The notes under the pieces: generated by a model
Seen by the model: the letters and a program-made list of their open reading frames with translations, nothing else
What the model was told of the DNA's origin: nothing
Databases searched by the model: none
Part shown: positions 21,253-31,819 of the stretch, one piece after another
Layout: each line of letters opens with the position of its first letter
How positions within the stretch are numbered: the first letter of the stretch is position 1
Translations under genes and position numbers: made by a program
Assembly (NCBI GenBank): GCA_040285825.1
Contig: JAUPSS010000004.1
Location: forward strand, 6,703,658-6,767,657
Length of the DNA: 64,000 nucleotides
Direction of reading: 5' to 3'
From: Eukaryota sp. TZLM1-RC
Taxonomy: Eukaryota; Metamonada: BaSk clade

Positions 21253-23119
21253 CTACTGCTGTCTTCTTAGACGTCTCACACGCCTTGGCCTTCTGAATGG
21301 TTCTGGCCTAGTACCAGTGAAATACTCACTAATTGCAATCTCCAGCTGGTTTCTGGAGGCTGAGATGTCTCTAGACCAGTTGGTCTGACATCGAGGGCAA
21401 TCGAACTTCGCGTTATTTACCCTTCCGTCATCATGATAGATCTTTCTATGAAAGACCTTACAGCAATTCACTTTTGCTGAGGTCATAAACTCGTCCCCGA
21501 CTTTGACGCTTTCAAAGTGTTTTTTGATTTGTTTGAGAAATCTCTTTCGGGGGGATTTCACAGATTGACGAGATGGACCACCACCGCCATTGCCGAACCA
21601 AACTATAGTGTTTCTTCCTTCAGATAAGCGTTTAATTTTGTTAATAAAACTAGTTAGTCTCTTTTGTCTTCGTATGAAGAAATCAAACTTATTTCTTCTC
21701 AGCTTTTTTCTTGCACCACGCTGCAAATTTCCAGACATAATTGAAGCATATTCAGGCTCTTCCTCAGATTCAGGAACATAAGGTAAACTTATTTCAATCA
21801 GATACTCTTGGAAGCTCTGAGCGGAATAAGTGTTAGGAGTTGCTTGAGTGAGAGGTGGAGGGTGATTTAGTCTTCGTTCTTTTGGATTCAGTAGCAGTCC
21901 AGAACGTTCAAAAACAGTAGCAGAATTTCGGAAAGAACCAGCAGTCCAACCACAAAGATTGCTGTGGTTGGGATCAATGGCTACAAAAAACAAATTTTCA
22001 TCAGGATCTCTGTAATTGGGCTGTTGTTCCACTGGTAACCGCGGTCTTCTCTGTGGATTTGCTGTTGTATGGACATTGGATTTTCGTTTCCTTTCAGAGT
22101 TATGAAAATCATAATTTCCAGAGGCTCGCCTGGGCTCAAATTCCGCTTTACTTGGCCTATTATAAGTTTTTCTTTCCTTCTGGGTAAACGTAAACCGCAA
22201 GGAATCACCATTCGAAAAAATGGTATAGTTAATAAATTTCGATTTATTAAAAAACCGATAAGGGTTGTTCAGAAGCTCTTTGTTTGCATTTAGTTTTGTG
22301 AAATAAGCTTCTGCTTCTTTAGTCAAGCTGCAGAAGCACGGAGACCAACTGGACAGCGGAGAGAGAGTGCCTTTTCATCACATCAGGGCAGTTATCTTCT
22401 AAAAAAGATAAAATGTTCAAGCCAGATTGAACGATTGTTGCAGCAGACTCCATATTGATGGGAAACCGTTCGTTTCTTATTGAATTTTCGAACAAATTTT
22501 GACCGCCACCAATATAGGCGTTGGCTGTCATATTGAGCCAATGGACCAAGATATGCTGGTGTATTTCTTGATACCATTGTAAAATTGACTCATCTGGCTG
22601 AATCCCTTGAAGTACACAGTCGGCGTATTTCTTGGGCCAGGGGCAATTTAGAAACTGGGCACAGCTTTTGAAAAAATTGCGTTTCCAGACGACAGGGCCG
22701 TCAGCAAGCAACTGACAAAAGGCTTCTCGCAGTTGGATGGCTCGACTGCCAAGAAGAGTGGAAAGACACCAAAATCTACCACCGTCGGCTGAGGTGGTTT
22801 CATTCAGCGGTCGCCAGGGCCAAAAGTGCTGAACAAGGTGTTGCAGCGCTTGGTAAACCAAAGGATGGTTTTCAAATGGCCTCCTTTGTTTAGGCTCACT
22901 TTGGCAAACAAAGTCGAAACAGAGGCTCCAGAACTGGCTTTGAGTGAGCCACATTGAGTGTTCTGGGTATTGGAGCACAAAGAGTCGTGCTAGGTGAGTA
23001 GCATGAGCTCCAATACTAGCAAGAACTTGGAACTGGCGTTCCATAGCTTCTTGTGCCTCTGAGTCGAAGAACTGGTTGACAGACGCTCCCACAGTTGTAG
23101 TTTGTAGAACGTTATCCAT
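21253..23119 (-). pseudogene. Fanzor family B nuclease gene (B1), one frame break
   Basis: Fanzor homologous to family A along its length: FDSEAQEAMERQFQ, LARLFVLQYPE and RRPFENHPLVYQAL in the N-terminal half. RuvC-I is FFVAIDPNHSNLCGW, then IVWFGNGGGGPSRQS, KVGDEFMTSAKVNCC, CPRC and WSRDISASRN at the end. The first part (ATG at 23119, MDNVLQ) stops at 22319. The second part is open from 22326 to 21253 in another frame. The break falls at exactly the same place and with the same spacing in copy B2, so it is older than the duplication or is handled at the RNA or translation level. All catalytic positions are present in B1. The C-terminus is Arg-rich (RRPRRVRRLRRQQ). The racemase gene follows in the same orientation. 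Confidence 0.83.
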
Positions 23120-23218
23120 GGCAGTCAACACAGAACGGAAACAGTCAGAAATGATTGAAAATTTGTTTCCTAAAATTGAAAATTTGTTGAAGTCAATCAA
23201 TCTTATAGTTGTCAATTC

Positions 23219-23475
23219 AAAGTAAAGTTAGTTACAAGTGTTTATTAATGAGACATATCGTTCAAGATTACTTTCTGAATATTTTCCTTTCTTCAGACAA
23301 GAACTACATGTTACAAAAGTTGGTGAGTGGAGTTTGGTTGGGTTGTCATCATTGCCCAGATTCGTAATTGAATTTCATTTCATCACTTACAACATTTCAT
23401 CACTTACTCTACTACGAACCTTCTCCTACGAATCCTTGCTTGCAGCTACTACCACTCTTTATGTCGGAAATTGAG
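23219..23475 (+). repeat. Duplicated flank of Fanzor B with an NCBP2 scrap (copy 1)
   Basis: About 200 bp upstream of the Fanzor B1 gene are nearly identical to 39320-39523, next to B2. Near 23440-23474 the DNA encodes LAATTTLYVGN, the RNP2 motif region of cap-binding protein NCBP2/CBP20, then stops. B2 carries a longer NCBP2 pseudogene at the same relative place, so the pair arose by segmental duplication that included host-gene DNA. Confidence 0.7.
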
Positions 23476-25090
23476 AATCACTTTTATTTTAAGTAAAGTT
23501 TTTTTTTCTTCCTTCCTCGCTGTTACTACATTGTCATAGGTCCCTTCCCTCAAGTTCATGTTTTCATCCTCAGTTCCAAAACTTTTCCAAACACTGGTTT
23601 TCACTACTCAACACTGATTGTGACTTATCCCATGCTTCGGCAATAGTAATCCTCCTTTGCTCAATTAAACCATCATTCATCACCCCATCATGGAATCATG
23701 ATCGGCAACTAATTGTCTCCCTTTTGTACAAACTAACAACCTCAACCCTGCCCCACCCTTTCCTTCTTTCTTCGAACATAGTGTGTCAAGTTTCCTTTAG
23801 TGACAAATTGTAATTGTCACTGACAATTACAACTCTGGACAATAACACAACCAACAGTCAAAACCAATCCCATTTATTCCAACACACCATCTGGTTCCTA
23901 TTCCAATACTTTGCCTTGACTGCTCTACTCTCTACATTTTTGCATCTTGCTTTGGAATCATTAATACACTCATCACTTCTACATTCCAGTAACCCATTGG
24001 ATGCTTTCATTAGTGTTCTTTCAGTATTTTTAGGAATTGGAATCGGGTTCTTTGTGGTTGTTCGTCTGCTCGTGATATCTTTCACTTAGCTTCTACTTTT
24101 GTTGATTTCGCCAAGTTGCCCAAGAGATATAATTTGCAGCCTTGCATGAACATTTCCATGGCACAGAATTTCTTTCATGTCTGAATTTCTTTCATGTCTT
24201 TTTGAATATGATCTTCTCTCAATCTCTTGTTTATAAAAATAAGGAAAGAAGTACATAATTTTCAGGAAGAAACGACTGTATATGATGGCAAAACACTTGC
24301 ATAAATAAGAACATGAACTTCAATGGATTGAACCACTTGAAACAGTAACAAATTGTTACAAACAGCTAAGGTAATACCTTGTATCCGTGGGGATTTCGTA
24401 GTTTTGTCTAAACCAACTCTTGTCCGTACCCTGTTAATTCTTGCTCAAAATGCCGCATCGTTTTCAATTGCAAAGGAATGTGAACAATTGGTATTGTTGT
24501 GCCTGTCATTAATTGCAATTGTCTTTCACATAGAATCTTTTTAAGTCAAATAGAGTTAAATCAAAACGATGATTAACATTTCAGAGAGCTCTAACAGATT
24601 CAGGCCATATCTTGGAAATAGATTCATCTTTCCAGCTCTCTAGTTTAAGAGAGCTTTATTCAAACCGTCAATCCTTATAGCTTGTAATAACACTTTATGG
24701 CTTGATGCAAAGAGTAATGATTTTGTTCATTTTATTCTTGGAAATTTAGATGCACATCATGTCAATCAAAAATGGGACCGAAAGAACTGATTTTTAGGGC
24801 TCATTGATATGATTTCAGATATTCTCTTCACTTATTTGGTGAAGCTTTATTATCGTCCTTTAATGGGTAAATACCTACAGAATGAACCCTTCGTATCAAA
24901 GCTTGTTAATCAGAACAAACTTCTATTCTATATGTCGGGATAAGTTTTCTGATCAAAGTTGTCTTCTCTAATGGTGTTTGAGAATAATTGATGAAAGTGT
25001 TTGAAAAATGATCACTGTCAGAAAATGCAATGAGTCAAATGAATAAATATTTATAAATAGAAATAAAACACAACTATACAATATCAATAA
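23476..25090. other. Mostly non-coding; one possible two-TM reading frame at 23814-24089
   Basis: CT-rich and AT-rich DNA without clear genes. A 91-codon plus-strand frame (23814-24089) contains two hydrophobic helices (WFLFQYFALTALLSTFLHLAL and ISVLSVFLGIGIGFFVVVRLL). This is the layout of VMA21-type V-ATPase assembly factors, but it has no ATG, so it would need an upstream exon; support is weak. The stretch 24560-25000 has scraps of broken coding potential that I could not assign. Confidence 0.3.
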
Positions 25091-25097
25091 ATAAAAA

Positions 25098-25742
25098 CTA
25101 TCCCAATGCAATCTTAACAACCTTTTCAATCTCTTCTTCAGATGCTTTCATTTCGACAGACAAACGATGTCGAACAACAGGTTCAGGGACCTTCATTTTA
25201 AGCACCTTTATATATTTGGCATATTTTTCTTTAAGCATTTCTCTCTCCTGTTCCTCGGGATCTTCCTCAGGTTCAGGGGGAGGGGGAGGTGCAGCATCAC
25301 CAGCAGGAGGAGCTGGGGGCATTGGAGGGGGTGGGGGACCACCAGTTGGAGGAGCTGGAGGAGCACCAGGAGCACCAGGAAGAGGAGGTGGGGGTGGTGG
25401 AGGGGGAGCGCCAGAGGGAGGACCAGCAGGGGGTGCAGCTGGAGGGGGTGGCGCAGCAGAAGTTGTTGGAGCAGTTTGGGATGGACGATCTTCAATAGAC
25501 TCGAGTTTAGACTCAAGAATAGCCAGTAGTGCCTCTACAGACTGTCTTTTATTAGCAATCTCCGCTAGTCTATTTTCCACAGAAAGAGCAAAATTGTTGA
25601 GGAATTGGGTGTTATGTGAAACAAAACGGTTAACAATGGAAAGAATCTCAGATTGATCTATGGGATCCAATGTTTTATAGTCAATGTGTGAGCGCAGAGA
25701 TTCATTAGCTTGTGTCGGCTCCTGTAGAATTGATTCTTCCAT
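25098..25742 (-). CDS. WASHC3: WASH complex subunit 3 (CCDC53)
   Basis: A 214-residue protein matching WASHC3/CCDC53, the small coiled-coil subunit of the WASH complex, which activates Arp2/3 on endosomes. Seen: VNRFVSHNTQFLNNFALSVENRLAEI followed by EALLAILESKLESIED (the conserved N-terminal heptad region), a proline-rich tract with runs of PPPPPP in the middle (about residues 90-155), and the C-terminal block YAKYIKVLKMKVPEPVVRHRL, also typical of the family. Human CCDC53 has the same order and similar length. The ATG at 25742 (MEESIL) is the first in frame. The gene looks intact and lies between mobile-element remnants. Confidence 0.9.
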   Translation of the reverse strand: MEESILQEPTQANESLRSHIDYKTLDPIDQSEILSIVNRFVSHNTQFLNNFALSVENRLAEIANKRQSVEALLAILESKLESIEDRPSQTAPTTSAAPPPPAAPPAGPPSGAPPPPPPPPLPGAPGAPPAPPTGGPPPPPMPPAPPAGDAAPPPPPEPEEDPEEQEREMLKEKYAKYIKVLKMKVPEPVVRHRLSVEMKASEEEIEKVVKIALG

Positions 25743-25879
25743 TCTTACAGGTTTTGTGCTATACACAAACTGATATAGTGATGAAAAGGATCTGAGTTTG
25801 TCTGGAAGACAGAATTCTTCATTTCATTTCAAAAGTTATGTCTGTTATCATAACTTGTCAATGATTTCTGCAGCAAATT

Positions 25880-26995
25880 TTGGAGATATTTGATTTACAA
25901 AATCTTATATTTTGGGCCAAGCAGTTGTTTTTCGGTGGAGGCAAAAGTTTCATTTATGAATTTTAGATTTCCTGAAGATTCTCAATTGTACCCGAATACC
26001 AGTGCGTATTTCAATAAGTTATCTTCTGTACTTGAAAGATTACCACCACAAATCTGAACCAAATGTTTCCCCAATCTATTCCACAAATTTCGGACAGATA
26101 TCCTTTCAATTTGTAGTTTTGTTATAAACAACTTCAACAAAAACTGTCGACTATTTTTGATAGATTGGATTTTGATGTTAAACTTGGCCATGAAAAAGAA
26201 TCCCGCTTTTGCCAATTTTTTACAAGATAAGTACGATAGTACATCTTCTGCTTTAATAACAACCATTCCTCAAGTTTTTGGAACTCTCTTAACTGATTCT
26301 ACTTGGACTTTGAATATGAGACTTCGTTTCTTTATTTGACCTAAAAATTGACCTCCTAATTTTATTTGCAAACGCAGTCGAAAAATTACAATCACTCAGT
26401 GTTAAATTGTAAACATTTTATTAAAAAGGCCAATTATATTGTATGAGTAAGTCTCATAGAATTGAATCTTATTTGGAACCTCTGTTGTCAAATCTTTTCG
26501 ATGCTGAAGATGATTTCCATAAGAATGACAGAGGTGATGTCATATTACCTGGATTAGATGAAACCTTCATTTCAGTGGATGTAATGTTTGTTGATCCTTG
26601 TAATTCCTCAAATGAAAGGCTTGTTAATTCTGAAATTCATAATCCTCTTTCAAATGCTGAAAATTTTAAAATCAAAATATACAATGAACCTTTGTCCAAA
26701 TTGTCCACCCAACAGCATGCAAAATACAATTTGTATCCATTTGTATTTTCTTTATTTGGTTCACTTGCTGCAACTACTCTACACTTTTTGGCAGATTTAG
26801 AAATGATTGTAAAGAGAAGAACCAACAGAAATTTCCACAGATTGTTTTGGCAAAATAGAATTGTGTTTTCTATTTTTAAGGGGATGTTGAAGATGGTTTC
26901 TGATGCTTTGGTTTCTCTTTGATCTCACTATGAGAGAGTTGCATCTTGTTGTTTTGTATTGGGAAAGATGGATTATTTAGATGTTGATTTGTAAG
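25880..26995 (+). mobile_element. LINE copy, decayed
   Basis: Plus-strand LINE remnant from the thumb region to the C-terminus. Recognisable blocks are KKNPAFANFLQDKYDSTSSALITTIPQVFGTLL, MRLRFFI, SHRIESYLEPLLSNL, GDVILPGLDETFISVDVMFVDPC (endonuclease core), then AKYNLYPFVFSLFGSL, VKRRTNRNFHRLFWQNRIVF and the ending DYLDVDL. The CCHC finger region is deleted or badly decayed around 26340-26440. It is a second subfamily, ending LDVDL rather than EDIEF. Tail-to-tail with the short minus-strand LINE fragment that follows. Confidence 0.8.
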
Positions 26996-27004
26996 ATGTT
27001 TAAT

Positions 27005-27115
27005 AATTTTTTTATGTAAAAAAGGAAAGAAGTAACTCAGAAACTAGTTTCACCATTCCCTTATAAATTGAAGACACAATCGTGTTTTGCCAGTAAACGC
27101 GATTGAAAATCCTTG
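27005..27115 (-). mobile_element. LINE 3' fragment
   Basis: Minus-strand scrap encoding IFNRVYWQNTIVSSIYKGMVKLVSELL, the same block as in 54233-55690. It abuts the end of the plus-strand LINE copy at 26995, giving a tail-to-tail arrangement. Confidence 0.65.
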
Positions 27116-27779
27116 ACAACATCACTGCCAATTTTTTCCACATTTCTACTGGGTTAGAATCACCCACAACAGTTTTAAGAGGCTCAATCACGTTTGTTTC
27201 ATTGTCTTATCTGAACCATTTTTTGGAAGTCGCTAAAAAATTCGTGCTTCTTCTGACAGTCTATTCTTTATTGAACATGAAAAAACTAATAGAAGCAAGT
27301 TGTTCATTACCATCAGCAAATTTCTCTTCAAAATAGAACAACTCAAAAACTATAGGATTTAACTTAGTTCTCTGTGCTAAAATGTCATTGGAACCAACAC
27401 AGGCGGCGGTTAACAGAAGCTTCAGAACTATCAATCCAATCACACCCAATCGCACTAAATATTACCTCAAAAACATCAATCTCAATCTCATCAATCACAG
27501 AAAGATTCGCAACGACATTCTCCTCGATTAACAATGAAAAATGCAGCAAGTGTACAAAAGCAAAATTAACTAATTAAATTGACAATGTTTTTGAAGGACT
27601 CAAAACTAGCACCAAAGACGTTGTGTTTTGCTTGGCAGTACACCAAAAGAGAACATCAATGTCCTGTAGACACTAAGAAAATTATTTGAAGACAGATGGA
27701 CCCAAAGAAAACTACTGACAAATGAAGAGAGTTGAGAGCTCTCAACAATAGTGCTGGAACATATACAAGTAAGGAACAT
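27116..27779. other. No gene seen
   Basis: AT-rich, with short open frames but no recognisable protein. Probably decayed mobile DNA. Confidence 0.5.
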
Positions 27780-27850
27780 ATAATATACATGATGGTATGA
27801 GTGTTGTTGTTGCTTATACTATCATTTGGTTGTGATATCATGTAGTTAGA
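27780..27850 (+). repeat. Solo degenerate copy of the Fanzor A 3' non-coding block
   Basis: The bases around TACTATCATTTGGTTGTGATA and the preceding GTGTTGTTGTTGCTT match the family A tail (GTGATGTTGCTGCTT, then AACTATCATTTGATCGTGAT) at 14967-15010, 37568-37613 and 3594-3640. No Fanzor coding sequence is attached. It is the remnant of a deleted element or a stand-alone copy of the putative omega RNA region. Confidence 0.6.
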
Positions 27851-28064
27851 GAGCCAATGTATGGCTACTTCCAACTAGATTTTGCATGTTGGTGATGAAA
27901 GTGGTGTATCTGGAAAAAAGTTAACCTACATCAAAACTTCTTTTGTCAAGAAAAACTATGAATAAACAATAGACAAGGGAAGCAATGAAAGAATGGTAAT
28001 GAAGATAGCAGAAGGAACGAAAAGATCAAGTTATCAATGCAATTCCCTTTCATCTCTCTCCAGA

Positions 28065-28577
28065 ATGGCACAAGCCTCAAAGCCGCCTCAAAATGATGTT
28101 CCTGTTTCTTTTCCTGTTTTCAAGTTGATACCGTCTCCTGCCTATGATTTAGAAAAACAACAAGAGGCCCAGCAAGTATTGGACTTTCTGATATCTCGAC
28201 GGCTGAGTCCATTTTTCATAAGTTCAGATAGATCTACCACAGATCATTTTCAGCGTTATTCGAATAAGTATTTCACACGTACAAGTGATTCAGGAGAACT
28301 TTTGGATTACATTAAGCCAATACTTAATTCCAATTTTTACCCACCGGAATTAATCTCTCTGCGAAAACCAAAACCTAGAAAACACACTGACAGTAGCAAT
28401 GACTTGACATTAGATGAAATTCAGCATCAAGAGGAGACTAGTGAAGCAGAATTAGATTTAAACGCTGAACTCAATTCTGCTGATGATGCTGATGATTATG
28501 GAACCGTCTATCAAGACTTTGAAGACGGTGATGATGTGGGGAGAATGTCTGGAGGGGAAGATGAACCAGCATTTTAA
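28065..28577 (+). CDS. RNA polymerase III subunit RPC7/RPC31-like
   Basis: A protein of 170 residues (194 if the upstream ATG at 27993 is used) resembling RPC31/RPC7 (POLR3G), part of the Pol III heterotrimer needed for initiation. Evidence: N-terminal SFPVFKLIPSP, like the FPxYKxI segment of the family; a central basic KPKPRKH; and a strongly acidic C-terminus ending DDYGTVYQDFEDGDDVG, like the D-D-Y-xxxYF-D-(N/D)-G(E/D)D signature of RPC7. MAQASKPPQ at 28065 is preferred as start because the preceding sequence is basic and unlike the family. RPC31 sequences diverge fast, so the call is moderate. It converges with RPB7, with about 110 bp between stop codons. Confidence 0.65.
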   Translation: MAQASKPPQNDVPVSFPVFKLIPSPAYDLEKQQEAQQVLDFLISRRLSPFFISSDRSTTDHFQRYSNKYFTRTSDSGELLDYIKPILNSNFYPPELISLRKPKPRKHTDSSNDLTLDEIQHQEETSEAELDLNAELNSADDADDYGTVYQDFEDGDDVGRMSGGEDEPAF

Positions 28578-28690
28578 AAATGAAATAGTGTGTTTATTAA
28601 ATGTTATCTAATACAATATTAATGCACATTCCGTATACAAAACTGATCCGAGTTTTGCATTCAAATAAATCAAAAATAACTTGCAAGATC

Positions 28691-29227
28691 TTATTGCAAC
28701 AATCCCAAAAAGGGAAGAGCAGCAGTTCCCACTGCCTGTATCGATAAAACCCCTGTATTACTGTCAGAAGAGACAGTTGTGCTGGAAATGCGGACACGGA
28801 GCTCGCTTCCATATTGAATCCGTGTTCCTGTGTCTGAAGATACCCACGCCGGTGGACTTGTTGAAGGATCAAATTCAAAACCTTTGGGAAGATTTAACCG
28901 ATGAATGAAGATTCGTAGGGGGCCAACAGAAACATGGATGCCTTCAGAAGCAGTTCCGATGACGTGGCCGTCTACAACTTCATTCTTAAACGGCTTAAAC
29001 ACCAGTGCACGAAAGTGTACAGTGAAGACAACATCACCTGTATCAGGAGAGACCCGTCCTTGCCCCACGCTGTCCAAGCCTAAAAGCATTAAAATGTAAC
29101 CATATGTGCTGTTAACTTTCCCTTCTATCGCCTCCCTAAGTTTCAGTTCTAAAGTGTCACGAAGTTTGTTGGTCAAAGCCTTGGGAGGCAGATTGAGATT
29201 ATATTTCAAGGATACTTGAAAGAACAT
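28691..29227 (-). CDS. RPB7: RNA polymerase II subunit RPB7
   Basis: A 178-residue protein with the two-domain layout of RPB7, which forms the stalk of Pol II with RPB4. Seen: MFFQVSLKYNLNLPPKAL at the N-terminus, EGKVNSTYGYILMLLGLDSVGQGRV, the diagnostic ALVFKPFKNEVVDGHVIGTASEGIHVSVGPL that joins the N-terminal domain to the OB fold, and FDPSTSPPAWVS...LRVRISSTTV. Length and motif order match the eukaryotic family (about 170 residues). PFKNEVVDG and the FEFDP-PP stretch favour RPB7 over the Pol III paralogue RPC25. Single exon, start ATG at 29227. Convergent with the RPC31-like gene. Confidence 0.93.
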   Translation of the reverse strand: MFFQVSLKYNLNLPPKALTNKLRDTLELKLREAIEGKVNSTYGYILMLLGLDSVGQGRVSPDTGDVVFTVHFRALVFKPFKNEVVDGHVIGTASEGIHVSVGPLRIFIHRLNLPKGFEFDPSTSPPAWVSSDTGTRIQYGSELRVRISSTTVSSDSNTGVLSIQAVGTAALPFLGLLQ

Positions 29228-30094
29228 TATGTAAAGTATACCTCTTCAGAAAGAGAGGAGTGGTTAACAAAAAAACCTCAACAAAGTTTTTTTTGCCCAA
29301 AATCATTCGTGATTTCATCAACTCTTCGTTCTTGTTTTATAGGCTATATAATGTATAATTTGTTTCCTAGTAAACAGAAACTTATTGCAGAAACAAGAAC
29401 AATGAAATTGTAGAAATAATTAAACTCAAACTTAAGATCTGTTTGAGCTTATGTCAATGGCCAATTAAGCTGTATTGTAATCTAAAGAAGTGTATTATCT
29501 TCACTGGTTTCAGAGATGTAAGCTGTTTGACGAATCAGAAAGTGTAAATAAAATTGGGTATATGTGAAGCACTTTTCTAAAAGGGTATGCATTTACTTTC
29601 CCCTATATATAAATACTGTTCATTTATCTTTAAATTTCAATAAACAATTGCAGTGTAAGCATCAAAAATAAATTGTTGCAAACTCAAAATGTGAAACAAA
29701 AATAGTTTAGCAAGCTAAAAATTTTCAAAAACAAATCAACAAAAACTACATCGCCATCATCATATTTGTTTCCTTATCCTTCCGTTTCCATATCTTCTTT
29801 GTTTTGTATATGTCTCCAGTTTGCAACAATGGGAAAAGAATTAATTCAAATCAATTTTGGATGTAAAATCTGGGGAAAAAGAGTATGAATAAATATAAAT
29901 TAAATTTATATTTGTTTGTTTAAAATAAAATGAAGGAAAAACGTGAGTAATGTTTACTATCTTTTTAAAGAAATAAAAATATTTTTCCGATATGAGAAAT
30001 GTGCCAAAAATAAACAGAATAGACTAAAAATTAAATTTATTTGTTCCCATTCCTGCCAGTATATAGCAGTAAGTGTGAAATAAACAAAACCCTA
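29228..30094. other. Intergenic, no gene seen
   Basis: Very AT-rich region upstream of RPB7 on one side and of the Fanzor D2 scrap on the other. Many short A/T runs; no supported feature. Confidence 0.55.
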
Positions 30095-30560
30095 GATCAT
30101 GAAGAATTTCTATATTGCCTCGAGGCAAAAAAACCACTTATTCCTCTCCATGTTTGAGCTTTTGACTTCAACAAAAAATTAACAGTCATGAAATTGCGAA
30201 GATTCATTTCCACAGAGAGGTTTGCAAAATGGATGAATGAATTTGAAAATTTGTTTGGAGGGCCAAAAATTAACATTGTACTGCTGGGTGATTGGAAGCA
30301 AACCAATTATAGGCATCAAGCACCTACAGATAATGCTGGTTATCGAAAGATGTTTAAAAAACGTAACTTCCGTCTAATGCTGCTGGATGAATATAGAACA
30401 AGTTGCTGATGTCATGCATGTGCACTTGAGGGAAAAGAAGGTGAAAATATAATGAAAAATCGAGGACCCAACCCAAGAACTTACACGATTGATGTTTTGG
30501 ATCAATATATAGCCAATAAATGGTCAATGTCTGACCATAATAATAAATAATAATACCATA
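30095..30560 (+). pseudogene. Fanzor fragment (D2)
   Basis: A plus-strand scrap encoding WMNEFENLFGGPKINIVLLGDWKQ, then AGYRKMFKKRNFRLMLLDEYRTS, the pre-RuvC-II and DEYRTS blocks of Fanzors, followed by CxCHAC with a stop inside. RuvC-I and the RuvC-III end are missing or unreadable. It is placed with family D on the LxGDxxxxxxxH...G spacing, but could be a separate family. Its 3' edge lies about 100 bp before the DNAAF11 start, same strand. Confidence 0.65.
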
Positions 30561-30661
30561 ATAATAATAGATATAGTTTTGAAAAAATTGATAAATTTCA
30601 TCTTCATATTCCAGTAATCTCAACGGGTTACTACTATTTGACATTAGTGTGCTGCTAGCCG

Positions 30662-31819
30662 ATGTCAATTACCACTGAGTTACTTCGTAAACGCGCCGAG
30701 CACAATGATGGTTGTCTCCGTACTCTTAGGGAAGTTACTCTACATCAACAGAACCTCCAGCGCATTGATACTGTTGGTACACTTTGTAAGCAGCTCGAAA
30801 TACTCTTTCTCCAATGTAACTATATCACCAAGATAGAAAATCTGTATCCTCTCAAGCGTCTCCGCTATCTTAATCTCGCCGTGAATGGTATAACTACAAT
30901 AGAAAATCTTGACAGGTGCGAATCTTTAGAAAAGTTGGATTTTACAGCGAATTTTATTGACAATATTATATCCATACAAAGTTTACGTGATTTGTTTAAC
31001 CTAAAGGAAGTGTATCTTGTTGGTAATCCTATCTGTGAATTTGATCACTATAGATTATTTATAATTTCACAGCTGCCTCAACTACTTAAACTAGATGGGA
31101 CAGAGATTCAAAATACAGAAAGACTTGCGGCGAAATGTTCAAAAGACAAACTGTTGCTGCAAGCTAAACAATGGTATGATCACAGAACATTAATAGGGTT
31201 AGCCGGAAAGCGTCCACCAAACTGGAAAGATATGCATAAAGATGCAAATATAAACATTGGAAAGTCCACAAAAAGCAACTTTGAAACAAACACACTTTCA
31301 TATGATGAGATTCGAATGAAGACACCTCCACTACAAAGGGATGGTAAAATAGTTCAGGTCAACCAACCAAGAGTTGACTTCAGATTATACGAAGAGTTTG
31401 AGGACAAGGAAGTGTCTGTAGGATCTGTGATTGTTCTCGAAGTTCATATTTCAAAATTTGTATCTACCTCGCTCATTGATGTAGATGTACAACCCTTGTA
31501 CGTAGAAGTACGCATTAAAGGAGCTCTGGTGAGAGTGGCTCTCAGTGAGGAAGTGTTTGTACAGAATTCAGAAGTAGTGAGATCCACATCAACTGGAAAT
31601 CTTGTGGTTCGAATGCCCAAAGTTACACCTGTTGACAGCATAATAGAGATTCAGCAGCCACCAAAACGGATTTGTATAGGTAAGAGCAGGTCTATAATGA
31701 CCCGTTTTCAAGAGGATCAACTCTTTTTGAAAGAAGTATCTACCATTGAACAGAATGCTAATGATGAACAATACCCAGATGATGATGATTCTGATAATGA
31801 TTTGCCTCCATTAGAATAA
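30662..31819 (+). CDS. DNAAF11: Dynein axonemal assembly factor 11 (LRRC6/tilB)
   Basis: A 385-residue protein matching DNAAF11, a cytoplasmic factor for preassembly of axonemal dynein arms, hence evidence for a motile flagellum. Seen: the signature N-terminus TELLRKRAEHNDGCLRTLREVTLHQQNLQRI, then five or six leucine-rich repeats (LEILFLQCNYITKIENL, LRYLNLAVNGITTIENL, LEKLDFTANFID), the LRR cap VYLVGNPICEFDHYRLFIISQLPQLLKLDGTEI, and a C-terminal CS/p23-like beta region (about residues 240-345: VDFRLYEEF, VEVRIKGALVRVAL). It ends in an acidic tail. Single exon. ATG at 30662 lies in a CTAGCCGATG context like that of PTRHD1. Confidence 0.95.
   Translation: MSITTELLRKRAEHNDGCLRTLREVTLHQQNLQRIDTVGTLCKQLEILFLQCNYITKIENLYPLKRLRYLNLAVNGITTIENLDRCESLEKLDFTANFIDNIISIQSLRDLFNLKEVYLVGNPICEFDHYRLFIISQLPQLLKLDGTEIQNTERLAAKCSKDKLLLQAKQWYDHRTLIGLAGKRPPNWKDMHKDANINIGKSTKSNFETNTLSYDEIRMKTPPLQRDGKIVQVNQPRVDFRLYEEFEDKEVSVGSVIVLEVHISKFVSTSLIDVDVQPLYVEVRIKGALVRVALSEEVFVQNSEVVRSTSTGNLVVRMPKVTPVDSIIEIQQPPKRICIGKSRSIMTRFQEDQLFLKEVSTIEQNANDEQYPDDDDSDNDLPPLE

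Noticed and set aside
23814-24089. Firm call of a VMA21 gene
   Set aside because: Only the two-helix layout fits. There is no ATG in the frame and no family motif.
25167-25656. Long Gly- or Arg/Trp-rich frames on the plus strand
   Set aside because: They are antisense shadows of the proline-rich tract of WASHC3.
27103-27336. 77-codon frame after the LINE tail-to-tail junction
   Set aside because: No recognisable family; begins within LINE-derived DNA and has no supporting start context.
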